64,000 bases of DNA from Lucinisca nassula. Lineage: Eukaryota; Mollusca; Bivalvia; Lucinida; Lucinidae. Location: positions 68,098,406-68,162,405 of the forward strand of contig OY757010.1 of assembly GCA_963580285.1 (NCBI GenBank), read 5' to 3'. A program made the translations under genes and the position numbers. Below the pieces are notes generated by a model. It did no database searches. It was given only the letters and a program-made list of their open reading frames with translations, and had not been told where the DNA came from. Shown here piece after piece: positions 20,790-31,136 of the stretch; within the stretch, counting starts at the first letter, position 1, and the number at the start of each line of letters is the position of its first letter.

Positions 20790-22597
20790 TATAGCCCATA
20801 TGAACAAAATCAAACGGCTTCCTAATTTGAATTTACTTTTAGAATTCACATGGTCGTACATTTGTCAGTGGTCCAAAACTCATGTGATCGTGATTGTGTT
20901 GTCTATATATTTGTATAGGTCTTTCACTTCATTTACCTATCTCAGCAGTTGTTGCAGTAATTACAAAGCACATTATGTAAGATATCAAGAAGCATTTAAA
21001 CTGTTGATAATAATTATTCAATCTGTGAGTAGTTATTGCATTACTCATAGGATTTTAAATTATTTTCAGTAAATACATTGTGATGCATTTTTCTGTCCAA
21101 ACACTGCAATGCTCTTTCTAAGCTGAGAGATACATTGCACAGAAATGTACTGGTAATTATTAATGAACAAAAAACAAGCAAGAACAGTGCTTAAAAAAAC
21201 AGTGCACTTGCATTCAGCAGAAACATTTAAGAAGTGGTTGAAAGTTTTACAACCAGAACAAAATACTAAAAGCTCGCTTCCAATACATTAACCACTATAT
21301 TGACAAAGTAAATAGAAAAAATAAGACACTAAAGAACTTCATCAATTACAATACAAATGCAGAAAAGAGACATATGTATGCATGTGTACTATAAGGAAGG
21401 AAACTGTTTCTCTCCCTGTCTAATAGCAAAATTTCTCTACGTCATGGGACAGCTTTGTTTACACCAAATATTCTGCGCCTCATCCACCAATGATATCTTT
21501 TGCAACAGAAACTCAATATCAGTAACATTTCGATTTTTGGAAATACTAACAAATAATTACTGTAACTTTTTTGTTAGGATAATAATCCAGCGTTCATAAA
21601 GACAGAGTATATCTAAGGCTTAATCTGGCCATGGATTTATCAACAGAACTATTTTTACTAGTAACAACAAACAAAGGACCATTGCGTCCTTGCATACCAG
21701 CTTGGTATGGAAATGAAAATAATGGATCACCTTGCCTAACACCTATTTGAGTAGCATGACTTATGCCAAGCCATTAAATCAAGTTGCGCATGTTCACAAT
21801 AATTTTGCTGCTAATAAAAAAGCAATATAATTGTTAAGTCTAATTTATTGATTAGAATACCTTTTGATTAAGTGTTTTACTATCTACTATTTTGGATAGA
21901 TCATAGTGTATAAATGAAAGGAAAATATCAGAAATTCATGATATTTTAATAGTTTCTAAGCCAGATCAGCTCAATATGTATTCATTTTGATTTGTATAAT
22001 ATCATTTTTATTCTGCAAGTGTTACGAATTGCCTTTTTATAAGGTTCTTGGATGATTTCAATGAAATAGTAAATTTTGCAGATACGACCTACATCCATTA
22101 AAGGTGTAAAACTACAATGTTACCGGTTTTGGATTTTCATGAAATTTGGCATAGCTAAAGAGGATACATATGGCAAGTTTTCCTAGCAAAATGAAATCTT
22201 GACAAAGACTAGAACATATTTATCTTAGGGATTGAATTTTGATAATTTTTTAAAATTTTAATTAAAAAATGAGATTTTTGATAATTATTTTATCAGAAAA
22301 TGTAAACTTTAATTAATTCAAAAAGTTTTTTAGTATCAAAGGAATGCCTATGGAGTTCTGCATTCAATCCAGTGCACAGATCTTGAAACTAAATAAAACA
22401 TAAGATTTAAGACGCACTTATTTAGAGACAGACACCAGCTCATGGAGAGAGTCAGTTAGAGTGGCCTCCTGAGTCCTACTTTGATTTATATAATTTATTA
22501 AATACATTTTTATAGGTTGCATATGCTGACTTATTAATATACAAAGTTTAAAGAAAAAACATGCGTGGGCACAAATGAAAGACCCCCTTTATGAAAC
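19691..22597. mobile_element. Putative 2.9-kb element with terminal inverted repeats, no recognised gene
   Basis: TTCATACGAAAGGGGGTC at the left and, inverted, TTCATAAAGGGGGTC at the right, followed by TTTCA and a further GCCCACGC block in both. The interior is AT-rich and carries a poly-T run at 20758-20788. I find no transposase motif; the longest frames (90 residues at 20800, 80 at 21357) have no recognisable domain. It could be an internally decayed DNA transposon. Confidence 0.45.
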
Positions 22598-22628
22598 AAG
22601 TCGGCGAGTGTCATAAATTTCATATGAA

Positions 22629-22850
22629 ATAACCACGAGTGTAAGATTCTGTTTATCATATGACCACTTTAAATTGGATTTCATCGCTTACAAAACTGAC
22701 AAATTTTCCCCCAAAACTGCATGGTTGACATTGGCGTCGTCATGACGTTACCTAATCCCGCCAAAGTGTTAGTACACGTGTGGTCATACGATATTCGTTA
22801 CATGACGTTATCCGCTGCTTATCCACGACGTCACATGATAAATCAAATTT
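22629..22850. mobile_element. MITE, second copy of the 19441 family
   Basis: ACGAGTGTAAGATTCTGTTTATCATATGACC at the left and ACGACGTCACATGATAAAT at the right, with GACGTTA motifs between. Confidence 0.55.
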
Positions 22851-23154
22851 CGGCATGAAGAGGGTTGTCTGTACGGTGTAATGTATCGGTATGATGTGAA
22901 TTAAGAGAGATGTGGCCACAGTCTGCATGTGAAATTAAGAAAACTCGCCAAAGCCTCGTCTCAAATAAAACGAACACTTGTGTGAGTTCGCCTAAACAGT
23001 CGAACCTCAATAACTCGAATACCTTTGGGACCGTGGAAATTTGTTCGAGATAAGTGTAGGTCGAATCCATGACGTAATCATCGCGCCAGATTATGGGGCG
23101 GAATGGGGATAACTTAAGGCTATCTTGTCGATCTTTTATAAAATATAGGAATGA

Positions 23155-23206
23155 TGTGTATACTGATTAGAATCGCCACATTGATGTGATTCTAATGAGT
23201 ACACAC
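23155..23206. repeat. Hairpin GTGTATACTGATTAGAATCGCC
   Basis: GTGTA(T)ACTGATTAGAATC and GATTCTAATGAGTACACAC pair around GCCACATTGATGT. Another member of the hairpin group with a GTTAGAA-like core. A SINE-like copy begins directly after it. Confidence 0.65.
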
Positions 23207-23370
23207 GGCCCCGCCCATCGGGTATAGGAGAAATAGGTTGGGCTGCGTGTTACTTCCATGCAGAGCTGACACCGACTGGTATACCGCTTATCAGGTCTCG
23301 GGTCCGAAATGACCTTAATAGTATTGACTGGGACGTAAAGCCTGCATTCAAGCAAACAATCAAATACACA
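23207..23370 (+). mobile_element. SINE-like repeat family 3, internally deleted
   Basis: GGCCCCGCCCATCGGG..GGGCTGCGTGTTACTTCCATGCAGAGCTG..GGTATACCGCTTATC..TGACTGGGACGTAAAGCC. The middle of the element is missing. Confidence 0.65.
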
Positions 23371-23440
23371 ATATAAATTTTCAAGAAAAAGTATGCATAT
23401 ATTTCTGGAGCTATATCAAAAGTTCTCTAGGTTCGAATTA

Positions 23441-24567
23441 CGAGTGTCGTTCAATATTTAACTGGCCTAACCCAGTTACTGCCCCATTGCATATGCACGC
23501 TTTTCACATAACAGTCAGTGTTGCCGATTTTACTTCACAAATTGAGTACAGAGGAGTGTTTAGAAAACAAGACAAACCAGGAAGTTTCTGAGTAAGTGTG
23601 TGAAGTTTACGGACTGCTCCCTCATATTCAACTGTTATTAAATGGGTGGCTGTTTTTAATCATGGTCGGGTGACGTTGGAAGACGAGCACCATGAACGCT
23701 ACTGATGACGTCACTAGTGAAAATCTTAGGGAGCTCGAAAAGCAAGACAGGCGAATGTAAGTTTCAGAAATGGGTAGAAGATTGGAGAATGCTGAGGGTA
23801 GCATTTTTACCAGTTTACATGAACGGCTGGGCATGAGGAAGCTTTCAGCGCGTTGAGTGCCAAAATGCCTTAGTAAAGAACAACGAGCTGTCCGAATGTC
23901 CATGTCTGGGTCACTTATGGAAAGATATAATTCTGATCAGGAAGACTTTCTTGAACAAATTGTTACCGGGGACGAAACATGGATCCATCACTATGATCCT
24001 AACACTAAACAGCAAAGTAAACAATGAACTAGTCACGGGTCACCGCGTCCAAAGAAATTCTAGACTCAGCCTTCAGCTGGCCAGGTCATGCAACTGTATT
24101 TTGGGATAGCAAGGAGGTTCTGTTGGTGGATTGTTTATCTTATAGCCAAACTATTTATGGGGACTATTATGCTAATGTTTTGGATCAATTACGTGCAGCT
24201 TTAGTACAGAAAGGGCGCGGAAAAGTACAAAAAGGTATGCTGTTGCAACATGGACGCAATGAAGCGGAACAGTTTCAAACCTTACCCCACCCACCCTATT
24301 CTCTTGAGCTGGCACCCAGTGATTAATTTTTTGCTTCCCAACTTGTAGAAAGAATTATGTGTACGTGACTTCCGCTCAGATGAAGAGCTTAAGGCAGCGG
24401 TTGGAGAGTGGATTGACTCTAAAGACCCAGAATTCTACAAAAAAGGACTTTTAGCCTTGGAACATCGAAGATTGACGTTCTTATTGCTGCATGATGATTT
24501 TTTAAAAAAGAAAAAGTCAAGCGTGTGTCTAAGTAGGTAAGGCCAGATAACTATTGAACGACCCTCG
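23441..24567 (+). mobile_element. Mariner-like DNA transposon, inactive
   Basis: Terminal inverted repeats: CGAGTGTCGTTCAATA at 23441 and the complement of TATTGAACGACCCTCG ending at 24567, with a further matching ACTGGCC / GGCCAGA block inside. Flanked by TA (23439-23440 and 24568-24569), the mariner target duplication. At 1127 bases it is shorter than an intact ~1.3-kb mariner. It ends 46 bases before coding exon 1 of the acetyltransferase gene. Confidence 0.85.
23638..24537 (+). pseudogene. Mariner transposase pseudogene
   Basis: Recognisable blocks in shifting frames: FNHGRVTLEDEHH, LHERLGMRKLSAR, VTGDETWIHHYDP with the first catalytic Asp (about 23967), GSPRPKK, LPHPPYSLELAPSD (about 24270-24326), and a C-terminus FRSDEELKAAVGEW..KDPEFYKKGLL. 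Stops and frameshifts break it repeatedly (for example TGA TGA after HHERY, stop after the final catalytic SD). The second catalytic region, normally QDNA, reads QHGRNEA. No active protein is possible. Confidence 0.85.
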
Positions 24568-24615
24568 TAACCATGGTAAATGAGTTGTAGTTGGATGCTG
24601 TATTTTGTTACAGAA

Positions 24616-24780
24616 ATGGATGACTACCACGTGCGAGAAGCGACGTCAGCTGACAAAGAAGAAGTACTTGATATCCACCATAACGTGTATGATGGGCTAG
24701 ATTATCTTCATGTTTACTATGACTACTACATGTCAGCTCAGGACATTACTCCATTTGTGTTGCTACATGAAAATAAGATC
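24616..24780 (+). CDS. GNAT acetyltransferase (NAT16-like), coding exon 1 of 3
   Basis: Encodes residues 1-55, starting ATG 24616: MDDYHVREATSADKEEVLDI, then a GLDYL motif (residues 27-31) typical of the NAT16 / histidine N-acetyltransferase-like group. The sequence TTTTGTTACAG two bases upstream of the ATG is a good 3' splice site, so an untranslated exon probably lies further 5'. The donor GTAAGT at 24781 is a consensus match; the junction is phase 0. Joined to exons at 49042-49272 and 50722-51288 it gives a 320-residue protein. GNAT enzymes transfer acetyl from acetyl-CoA to an amine; the substrate here cannot be read from sequence. Confidence 0.85.
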
Positions 24781-24836
24781 GTAAGTATTCACCTTATTTG
24801 CATTATCTGCTGGTTCCTAGCTGAAGGTGATCAGAG

Positions 24837-24906
24837 TTGGAAAAACAGGTAACCAGACCCCCCTGACCTTGAAAGGTCAGGGGGGTCTGGTTACCTGTTT
24901 TTCCAA
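24837..24906. repeat. Perfect 34-bp-arm palindrome
   Basis: A perfect inverted repeat of 34 bp per arm with a 2-base spacer (GA, 24871-24872), containing CAGGTAACCAGACC and a run of six C. It lies 56 bases after the exon 1 donor, in duplication copy 1 only; copy 2 lacks it. Confidence 0.92.
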
Positions 24907-25024
24907 TATTGACAATGTGCAAGCTGGGAGCCAGCAAATAATGCATATATGGTGAATGCATGATTTATAAAGTACATATCGCCAGATAAGGAAGGGTAAC
25001 GAGAATAATGATGGAATAATTGGG

Positions 25025-25345
25025 GGTTAACTGTATTCAAAATTGTCATTTGGGGAGGTAAATCGGCTGTTTTACGGTCGGAAATTTCATTTTGCAGCCT
25101 GGAGTGAAACGGAATTTGTAGATTTACCTCCACAAATGACAGTTTAAATAGTTATCCCCCATTCTAAAACATTTATTAATTTGTTTTGTTTAAAAATGTC
25201 CTATTTCCACAAAGCGGCGAGCGCTGTGGGCTAATATAAAACCAAATGTCAGCCAATGAAAAAACGACGTTTCGTGATGTCAGGTTTCCGAGAGTTTAGG
25301 TTATCCGGCCAGATGTCGCGTTACAAACGCAAGTGCACTTTAATG
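25025..25345 (+). mobile_element. MITE-like repeat (GGAGGTAAA / TTTACCTCC family)
   Basis: ATTGTCATTTGGGGAGGTAAA and TTTACCTCCACAAATGACAG form inverted arms around a ~70-base centre. The sequence then runs to GTTACAAACGCAAGTGCAC. It matches 12003-12420 in reverse complement and recurs in the duplicated copy at 26110-26420. Confidence 0.65.
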
Positions 25346-25375
25346 TTCCGTAGGTTTCATTGGAAACATCTGTTG

Positions 25376-25428
25376 TGGGTACATATTAGGATTGCCTCGA
25401 ATAGGCGATTCTAACTAGTACCCACATC
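25376..25428. repeat. Hairpin TGTGGGTAC..GTACCCACA
   Basis: TGTGGGTACATATTAGGATTGCC / GGCGATTCTAACTAGTACCCACA. A relative of the MITE hairpin, with TGTGGGTNC arms conserved. Also present in copy 2 at 26451-26503. Confidence 0.7.
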
Positions 25429-25879
25429 AAAAATTTGATTGAAAAGTTATCTCAAAATTAACCTCCTTATTCCTTCTTATCTGGAGTTATGGAAAAATAA
25501 TAGTGACAGTGATAACGTATCCAACTTTGGACCACCGCCGATCCGATTTACCTGTAATAATGATAGCGGCGAAATGTAAAGAAATATACAGCGACACTAG
25601 TTTTTATTTCATAAAATAAATTTTAAAATAATTACAAAATTTTTGCTGGAAAATTTCGAAACTCCATTTATTTACGAATATGCTGATATTATTTTCATAT
25701 TTTTTGGACAAAAATTTGCTAGTCCTTTTGGTGGTTGTTTTAGGTGCCTATTGAATTGATTAAAATATATAGTTAAATGTCTATTGCTCCGATAGGGTGT
25801 ATTAACAAAACTTAACGAAAAGAGATTTAAAAACCATGTTTTGAAATTTTTGCTGAAAAAAAAAACGTAGTGGTGATAA

Positions 25880-25900
25880 TACGGAACCCGGGAAGGGACA
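25880..25900 (+). mobile_element. 21-bp remnant of a TACG-type foldback element
   Basis: TACGGAACCCGGGAAGGGAC is the left terminus of the element whose complete form is at 26960-27186. Here it is cut by the tandem-duplication junction and joined directly to exon sequence (AAGAAGAAG). This shows that the duplication happened after the element inserted. Confidence 0.85.
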
Positions 25901-26025
25901 AAGAAGAAGTACTTGATATCCACCATAACGTGTATGATGGGCTAGATTATCTTCATGTTTACTATGACTACTACATGTCAGCTCAGGACATTACTCCATT
26001 TGTGTTGCTACATGAAAATAAGATC
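25901..26025 (+). pseudogene. Duplicated 5'-truncated coding exon 1
   Basis: Copies the last 125 bases of coding exon 1 without change that I can see, including the donor GTAAGT at 26026. It lacks the ATG and the first ~14 codons, and has no 3' splice site: the upstream sequence is transposon terminus. It is probably ignored by the spliceosome. Confidence 0.85.
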
Positions 26026-26980
26026 GTAAGTATGCATGATTTCTAAAATATATATCTCCAGATAAGGAGGGGATAACGAGAATAATGATGGAATAATTGG
26101 GGGTTAACTGTATTCAAAATTGTCATTTGGGGAGGTAATTCGGCTGTTTTACGGTCGGAAATTTCTTTTTGCAGTCTGGAGTGAAACGGAATTTGTAGAT
26201 TTACCTCCACAAATGACAGTTTAAATAGTTATCCCCCATTCTAAAACATTTATTCATTTGTTTTGTTTAAAAATGTCCTATTTCCACAAAGCGGCGAGCG
26301 CTGTGGGCTAATATAAAACCAAATGTCAGCCAATGAAAAAACGACGTTTCGTGATGTCAGGTTTCCGAGAGTTTAGGTTATCCGGCCAGATGTCGCGTTA
26401 CAAACGCAAGTGCACTTTAATGTTCCGTAGGTTTCATTGGAAACATCTGTTGTGGGTACATATTAGGATTGCCTCGAATAGGCGATTCTAACTAGTACCC
26501 ACATCAAAAATTTGATTGAAAAGTTATCTCAAAATTAACCTCCTTATTCCTTCTTATCTGGAGTTATGGAAAAATAATAGTCGCAGTGATAACGTATCCA
26601 ACTTTGGACCACCGCCGATCCGATTTACCTGTAATAATGATAGCGGCGAAATGTAAAGAAATATACAGCGACACTAGTTTTTAATTCATAAAATAAATTT
26701 TAAAATAATTACAAAATTTTTGCTGGAAAATTTCGAAACTCCATTTATTTACGAATATGCTGATATTATTTTCATATTTTTTGGACAAAAATTTGCTAGT
26801 CCTTTTGGTGGTTGTTTTAGGTGCCTATTGAATTGATTAAAATATATAGTTAAATGTCTATTGCTCCGATAGGGTGTATTAACAAAACTTAACGAAAAGA
26901 GATTTAAAAACCATGTTTTGAAATTTTTGCTGAAAAAAAAAAAAACGTAGTGGTGATAATACGGAACCCGGGAAGGGACA
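25901..26980 (+). repeat. Tandem duplication unit, copy 2
   Basis: Second copy of 24656-25900, 1080 bases, lacking the ~165 bases that carry the palindrome in copy 1. Otherwise nearly identical, so the duplication is young. It ends inside the complete foldback element at 26960-27186. Confidence 0.85.
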
Positions 26981-27186
26981 TGTTTTTTTTTTTTTTATTT
27001 TATAAGTTGTGCGCGGACAAGATATTATCTTGTGCAGACAACATATTATCTTGTGCGGACAAGATATTATCTTGTGCAGACAAGATATTATCTTGTCCGC
27101 ACAAGATAGTAAGTTGTATGAACAAGATATTATCTTGTTCGCACAACATAATAAAAAAAAAATCGTGTCCCTTCCCGGGTTCCGTA
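26960..27186. mobile_element. Small TACG-type foldback element, 6-bp target duplication
   Basis: Termini TACGGAACCCGGGAAGGGAC and, inverted, TACGGAACCCGGGAAGGGAC at 27186. Flanks TGATAA (26954-26959 and 27187-27192) are a perfect 6-bp target duplication. Inside lie a T-rich stretch, about five copies of the palindrome ACAAGATATTATCTTGT separated by GCGG or GCAG, then an A-rich stretch. No coding capacity. It shares terminal TACG, target duplication length and a palindrome-array interior with the large elements at 27349 and 40525. Confidence 0.88.
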
Positions 27187-27389
27187 TGATAATTATGAAC
27201 AATTTAGTTTTTGTTTCATTTCAATAGTATGAAAATTACTATGTCCTTTTGGCATTAGGTTAGTAGTGTATTCTTTTTTTTTTCTAAAATTATGATACGG
27301 GAATTATCGGAAGACGACGGAAAATATCGAGTTATAACCAGGCCTTAATACGAAAGCCTACTAGGGTCAAAATAAGATGAGAAAAATAT

Positions 27390-27630
27390 ATATTTTCTCG
27401 TACAAACGAGAAACTTTCTCGTACAAACGAGAAATTTTCTCGTACAAACGAGAAATTTTCTCGTTCAAACGAGAAAAAATCTCGTACAAACGAGAAACTT
27501 TCGCGTAGGAACGAGAAAAATTCTCGTACAGACGAGAATTTTTTCTCGTTCCTACGAGAAATTTTCTCGTACAAACGAGAAAAATCTCGTACAAACGAGA
27601 AAAAATCTCGTACGAACGAGAATATTTGGT
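27390..27630. repeat. Palindrome array TTTCTCGT-nnn-ACGAGAAA (element A, left terminal)
   Basis: About twelve ~20-base units, each an interrupted palindrome with conserved arms TTTCTCGT / ACGAGAAA and a variable 3-5 base centre (ACAA, TCAA, AGGA, ACGA). Arms are conserved while centres vary, as in an array of protein-binding sites or hairpins. Frames across it give RLYEKVS-type peptide repeats that are by-products. Confidence 0.9.
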
Positions 27631-28094
27631 CAAGGTATTGACTCAATTACTCCTAAGGCTTGTAAAGTCGATGATGGAAAACCATTATGTAGACAACCCA
27701 TCATTATTATAATAACAGTTTTTTGGTCGATTGTTTTGTCAGTTGACCCAACGTTTAGCAAAGTAGTTGCTGTCCACGTGACTATTACTGATCTGTAGAA
27801 AATCCAGGTAACGGCAATTTATAGAATAAAGCTGCGCTATTCTCATCGCTGTGATATCATTGTGTTGCGTACGAGGGTTATCTATAGAATCTGGTCAAGA
27901 ATCATGTGTTAGGTTTGGCAAACAATGTAGACCCAGATTATGTGTCGCAGAACGCGATGTTTGATCAATGTCTACAGTATTTGCTTACAGTACAGAAATA
28001 TAAAGGTTAAACGAAATGGGCCAGGATCATTTTTACAGTTACATTTATTTATTTTATGCTTCCCCTTAAGAAGGGAAGAAACAAAAAAAAATAA

Positions 28095-28325
28095 AACGCT
28101 GCTTCCAATTTTGTGGAATTTTTACCCGACATTGATATGAAATGACTATTCAAGCCCTGTCACCCAATGAAACCAAAATGCTTTATAAGCATGGACTCGC
28201 ACCGCTTTGTCTAGGCTGGCTTAGATCCCCTGAGCGGTTTACCAGTACTTGTGTGCGGCCGGTTTCTGCTCTGCGTGGAAGCATCATGCAGCCCATCTAT
28301 TTCTTCAAGCCCCGATGAGCGGGGG
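28095..28325 (-). mobile_element. SINE-like repeat family 3 inside element A left arm
   Basis: Minus-strand copy with GCTTCCACGCAGAGC, TAAACCGCTCAGGGG, TTTCATTGGGTGACAGGGC and AATTCCACAAAATTGG; the GACGTTAAAC tail is missing. The same truncated copy sits at the matching place in element B (45842-46075), so it was inserted before the two elements separated. Confidence 0.8.
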
Positions 28326-28402
28326 CGAATACAAATGCATTATTAAATAAATCAAATAATGTTACAGATTCAGTATGAACAAATGCAATCTTCTATTAGG
28401 GC

Positions 28403-28403
<1 letters not shown>

Positions 28404-28437
<34 letters not shown>

Positions 28438-28438
28438 T
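28404..28438. repeat. (TTTA)n microsatellite
   Basis: About nine TTTA units, also present in the other arms of elements A and B (37902, 41406, 41514, 45708), where the unit number varies. Confidence 0.9.
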
Positions 28439-28697
28439 TGGAAATTTCTTGACACATATACACACATTGCAAAAAGCAGGTACCATCTGCGGGCCTTTAA
28501 CCCTTTCAACCCTGTAGATCGGTACAGATACCTTTGCAAACAGTGTAGATCCAGAAAAGACGGTCATAATGAGCCGTCTTACTAGCACGGCCACCATTTG
28601 AGGTGAAAGAGTCAATTAACTTCTACCCGTCGTAAAAAACCACGTTGTTCAATACACGTGTTATGATAAGTTTCCAGATTCTTGTTATGAGCAAGAA

Positions 28698-28870
28698 AAA
28701 ATGTCGTACAAACGAGAAACTTTCTCGTACAAACGAGAATATTTCTCGTTCCTACGAGAAACTTTCTCGTACGAACGAGAAAAATTCTCGTACGAACGAG
28801 AAATTTTCTCGTTCCTACGAGAAAGTTTCTCGTTCCTAAGAAATTTGTTTCTTGTTCATACGAGAAATTT
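28698..28870. repeat. Palindrome array, element A left arm inner array
   Basis: Eight or so TTTCTCGT-nnn-ACGAGAAA units, with centres such as ACAA, TCCT and ACGA. The array closes the left arm; the matching array in element B is 45240-45450. Confidence 0.88.
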
Positions 28871-29229
28871 ACCATACCGAACTTTTTCCTTCATAGGCGG
28901 CGATCGGAATAAGTCGTGAATTTCCGTAAAAACCCATCTGGGCGAGATATTCGAGTTATCTCCCTGTACACCACTGGGATCAAGGTAAAGAATAGCCAAT
29001 ATTTTTTCTCCAGTCGCTGACCTCAGGCAATCATTAATCATATATCTGCAGATGTGACACTTTGATCTACCTGTAGGTATTCAAAGGAGCGCTTAAGTAA
29101 TGCTCAAATTAAGGCTATCTAAATATGAAAAAGAACTTCTTGAAGTAACAACCATGCCTTTTCATTTCGAGCCATCTAGTATGAACGAACATATTTAACG
29201 TATTGAAGAGCTACATTATGTAGAATTGC

Positions 29230-29230
<1 letters not shown>

Positions 29231-29304
<74 letters not shown>
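29231..29304. repeat. (TAA)n/(TTA)n palindromic microsatellite
   Basis: A TAA run turns directly into its own complement (TTA run), giving a ~70-base foldback, followed by GTAGTAGTAGTAG and poly-T tracts to 29380. Confidence 0.9.
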
Positions 29305-29597
29305 ATTATCAATATTAGTAGTAGTAGTAGTAGTGTTTTTTTTTATTATTATTTATTTATTTATTTTTTTTTTTTTTTGACATGTAGGATATTGGGTCTA
29401 TATCTCTTGTCAGTCTCTTGTCCAGTGATTTTAAATAAGGATTAAGGTCAAATATGATACGTGAAATCTCTTGACTCCGATCTTTTTATGCATTTATTTT
29501 ATCTATTTATTTAAATAAATAACGCCATGAAAAATATTGTAAGCCATGCAATCACGAACACACGCCTATAAGACTCGATCAAGATGAACTCAGATTT

Positions 29598-29893
29598 TGT
29601 TTGTTTGTTTGATTTGAGGTTTAACGTCCCCGTCAACACGGTAAAGGTCATTTTGGAGACGTTGCTTACAATTTTTTGGGACTTTTACCGACATTGAGAT
29701 GAACTGACATCTCAAGCCCTGTCGCCAAATGAAACCAATAGGGTTTATTAGCATCCGCCTCGCACCGCGGTTCCTTGACATGAGGCTTAGATCCTCTAAG
29801 CGGTTTACCAGTACTATTGTGCAGGCCGGATTCAGCTCTGCGTGGATGCATCATGCAGCCCATATATTTCTTCAAGCCCCTATGGGCGGGAGC
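29598..29893 (-). mobile_element. SINE-like repeat family 3
   Basis: Minus-strand copy from GGCTCCCGCCCATAGGGGC to GGGACGTTAAACCTCAAAT, near full length. Confidence 0.82.
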
Positions 29894-29942
29894 CGAGATG
29901 AACTCAGATGAGGAAGTTCTTACATTAAACCCAATTTTGTTC

Positions 29943-30186
29943 CATGACGAAAACACGCCTATACATATACTTTGTAAATTTTACCACCAAAAAAAATGAA
30001 AATTTTAAGATGAAAAAAAGAAGATATTTTTCTTATTTCTGCTCAAGACATAGATTGTGGATGCTCGTTAGAACCGCCTCTGCGAGGCGGTTCTAACGAG
30101 TACCCACAATCTAGGTTTTTAAGAAGAAATAAGAAAAATAATGTATACCCCTCTTAGGGGGTTATAGGGGTCAAATTTTCGTGATG
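29943..30186 (-). mobile_element. Hairpin MITE, near full-length copy
   Basis: Inverted orientation relative to 1411-1691: CATGACGAAAACACGCC at the left, TTTTCGTGATG at the right. The central hairpin GTTAGAACCGCCTC-TGC-GAGGCGGTTCTAACGAG at 30069-30101 has 14-bp perfect arms. Confidence 0.85.
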
Positions 30187-30457
30187 GTCTGCCGCAGTCA
30201 TAATTGACACCTTAAGAGTTAATATCTTACACCGATATACAGTATATTGTATAAGATATTTCCTGAATAATTAAAAGGACGCCATAAAAAGTAACTTATA
30301 GGTAAACACATTTTGAAAAATGTTGTCTTCCCAAGTCATGATTGACACCTTAAGAGTTAACATTACACCGATATACAGTATATTGTATAAGATATTCCCT
30401 GAATACTTGAAAGGACGCCATAAAAGTTACATAATGTGTAAACACAGATTAGCCTAT

Positions 30458-30500
<43 letters not shown>

Positions 30501-30938
30501 TTATAAAGGACATTTCACTCATATTTGAATTGGCTGTAATGTTTGTCCTAAACAATTTTAACACAATTTCGAAAAATGTTGTTTGTCGAGCTATGGTTGA
30601 CACTTTAAGAATTCAAGAAAGATATAAAAAGTGCCTTAAAAGTCGGTCACAGAAGGTGATTACAGATACGGCATATTTATTCCATCAATTTATGTTTCGA
30701 GAAGAAATACGAAAAGTAGCAATTTTTTTTATCTGAATACTTTCATTTTTTGGTGGTAAAATTTTCAATATTTTTTAATAGACGTGTTTTCGAAATTAAT
30801 CAACTCAAAACCTGGAAAATGTCATCTGCACTAGTTATGTACACTTTAAGGGTTAATAAAACTGTACTTGAATTAAGACACCACAAAAATTGTCTATCAA
30901 ATCAATCACAAAAAGTGAACAATGATGAGACTGTTAAT

Positions 30939-31005
<67 letters not shown>

Positions 31006-31136
31006 TTTGTTATCTTCAATATTATGATTGGCACTTTAAGGATTACACATGATTGACACTTTAAAGATTAACACATAGTGGGGGACGACGGGCACGCGCC
31101 AACTCATTGTTAAATTAAAGCACGTTTGTTAACTTC
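30187..31136. repeat. Diverged tandem units with (TTTA)n runs
   Basis: Repeated blocks ATTGACACCTTAAGAGTTAA, ACCGATATACAGTATATTG and AAAGGACGCCATAAAA occur at 30200-30300 and 30340-30430; ACTTTAAG(A/G)(A/G)TTAA blocks recur to 31070. (TTTA)n runs are at 30448-30501 and 30937-31007. No gene recognised. Confidence 0.6.

Larger units (their letters stand above)
24656..25900 (+). repeat. Tandem duplication unit, copy 1
   Basis: Starts inside coding exon 1 (AAGAAGAAGTACTTGATATC) and ends 21 bases into a foldback element terminus (TACGGAACCCGGGAAGGGACA). It is repeated directly at 25901-26980. Copy 1 contains about 165 extra bases after the donor, including a long palindrome (24837-24906). The parental ends share GACA (24652-24655 and 26977-26980), so the junction has 4-bp microhomology. 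Confidence 0.85.

Noticed and set aside
20800..21599. Two 80-90 residue frames inside the 2.9-kb AT-rich unit
   Set aside because: AT-rich composition, no domains, no transposase catalytic motif.
26879..27227. Cys-rich frames (HKIISC / DKILSCA repeats) across the small foldback element
   Set aside because: By-products of the ACAAGATATTATCTTGT array; similar peptides arise on both strands.
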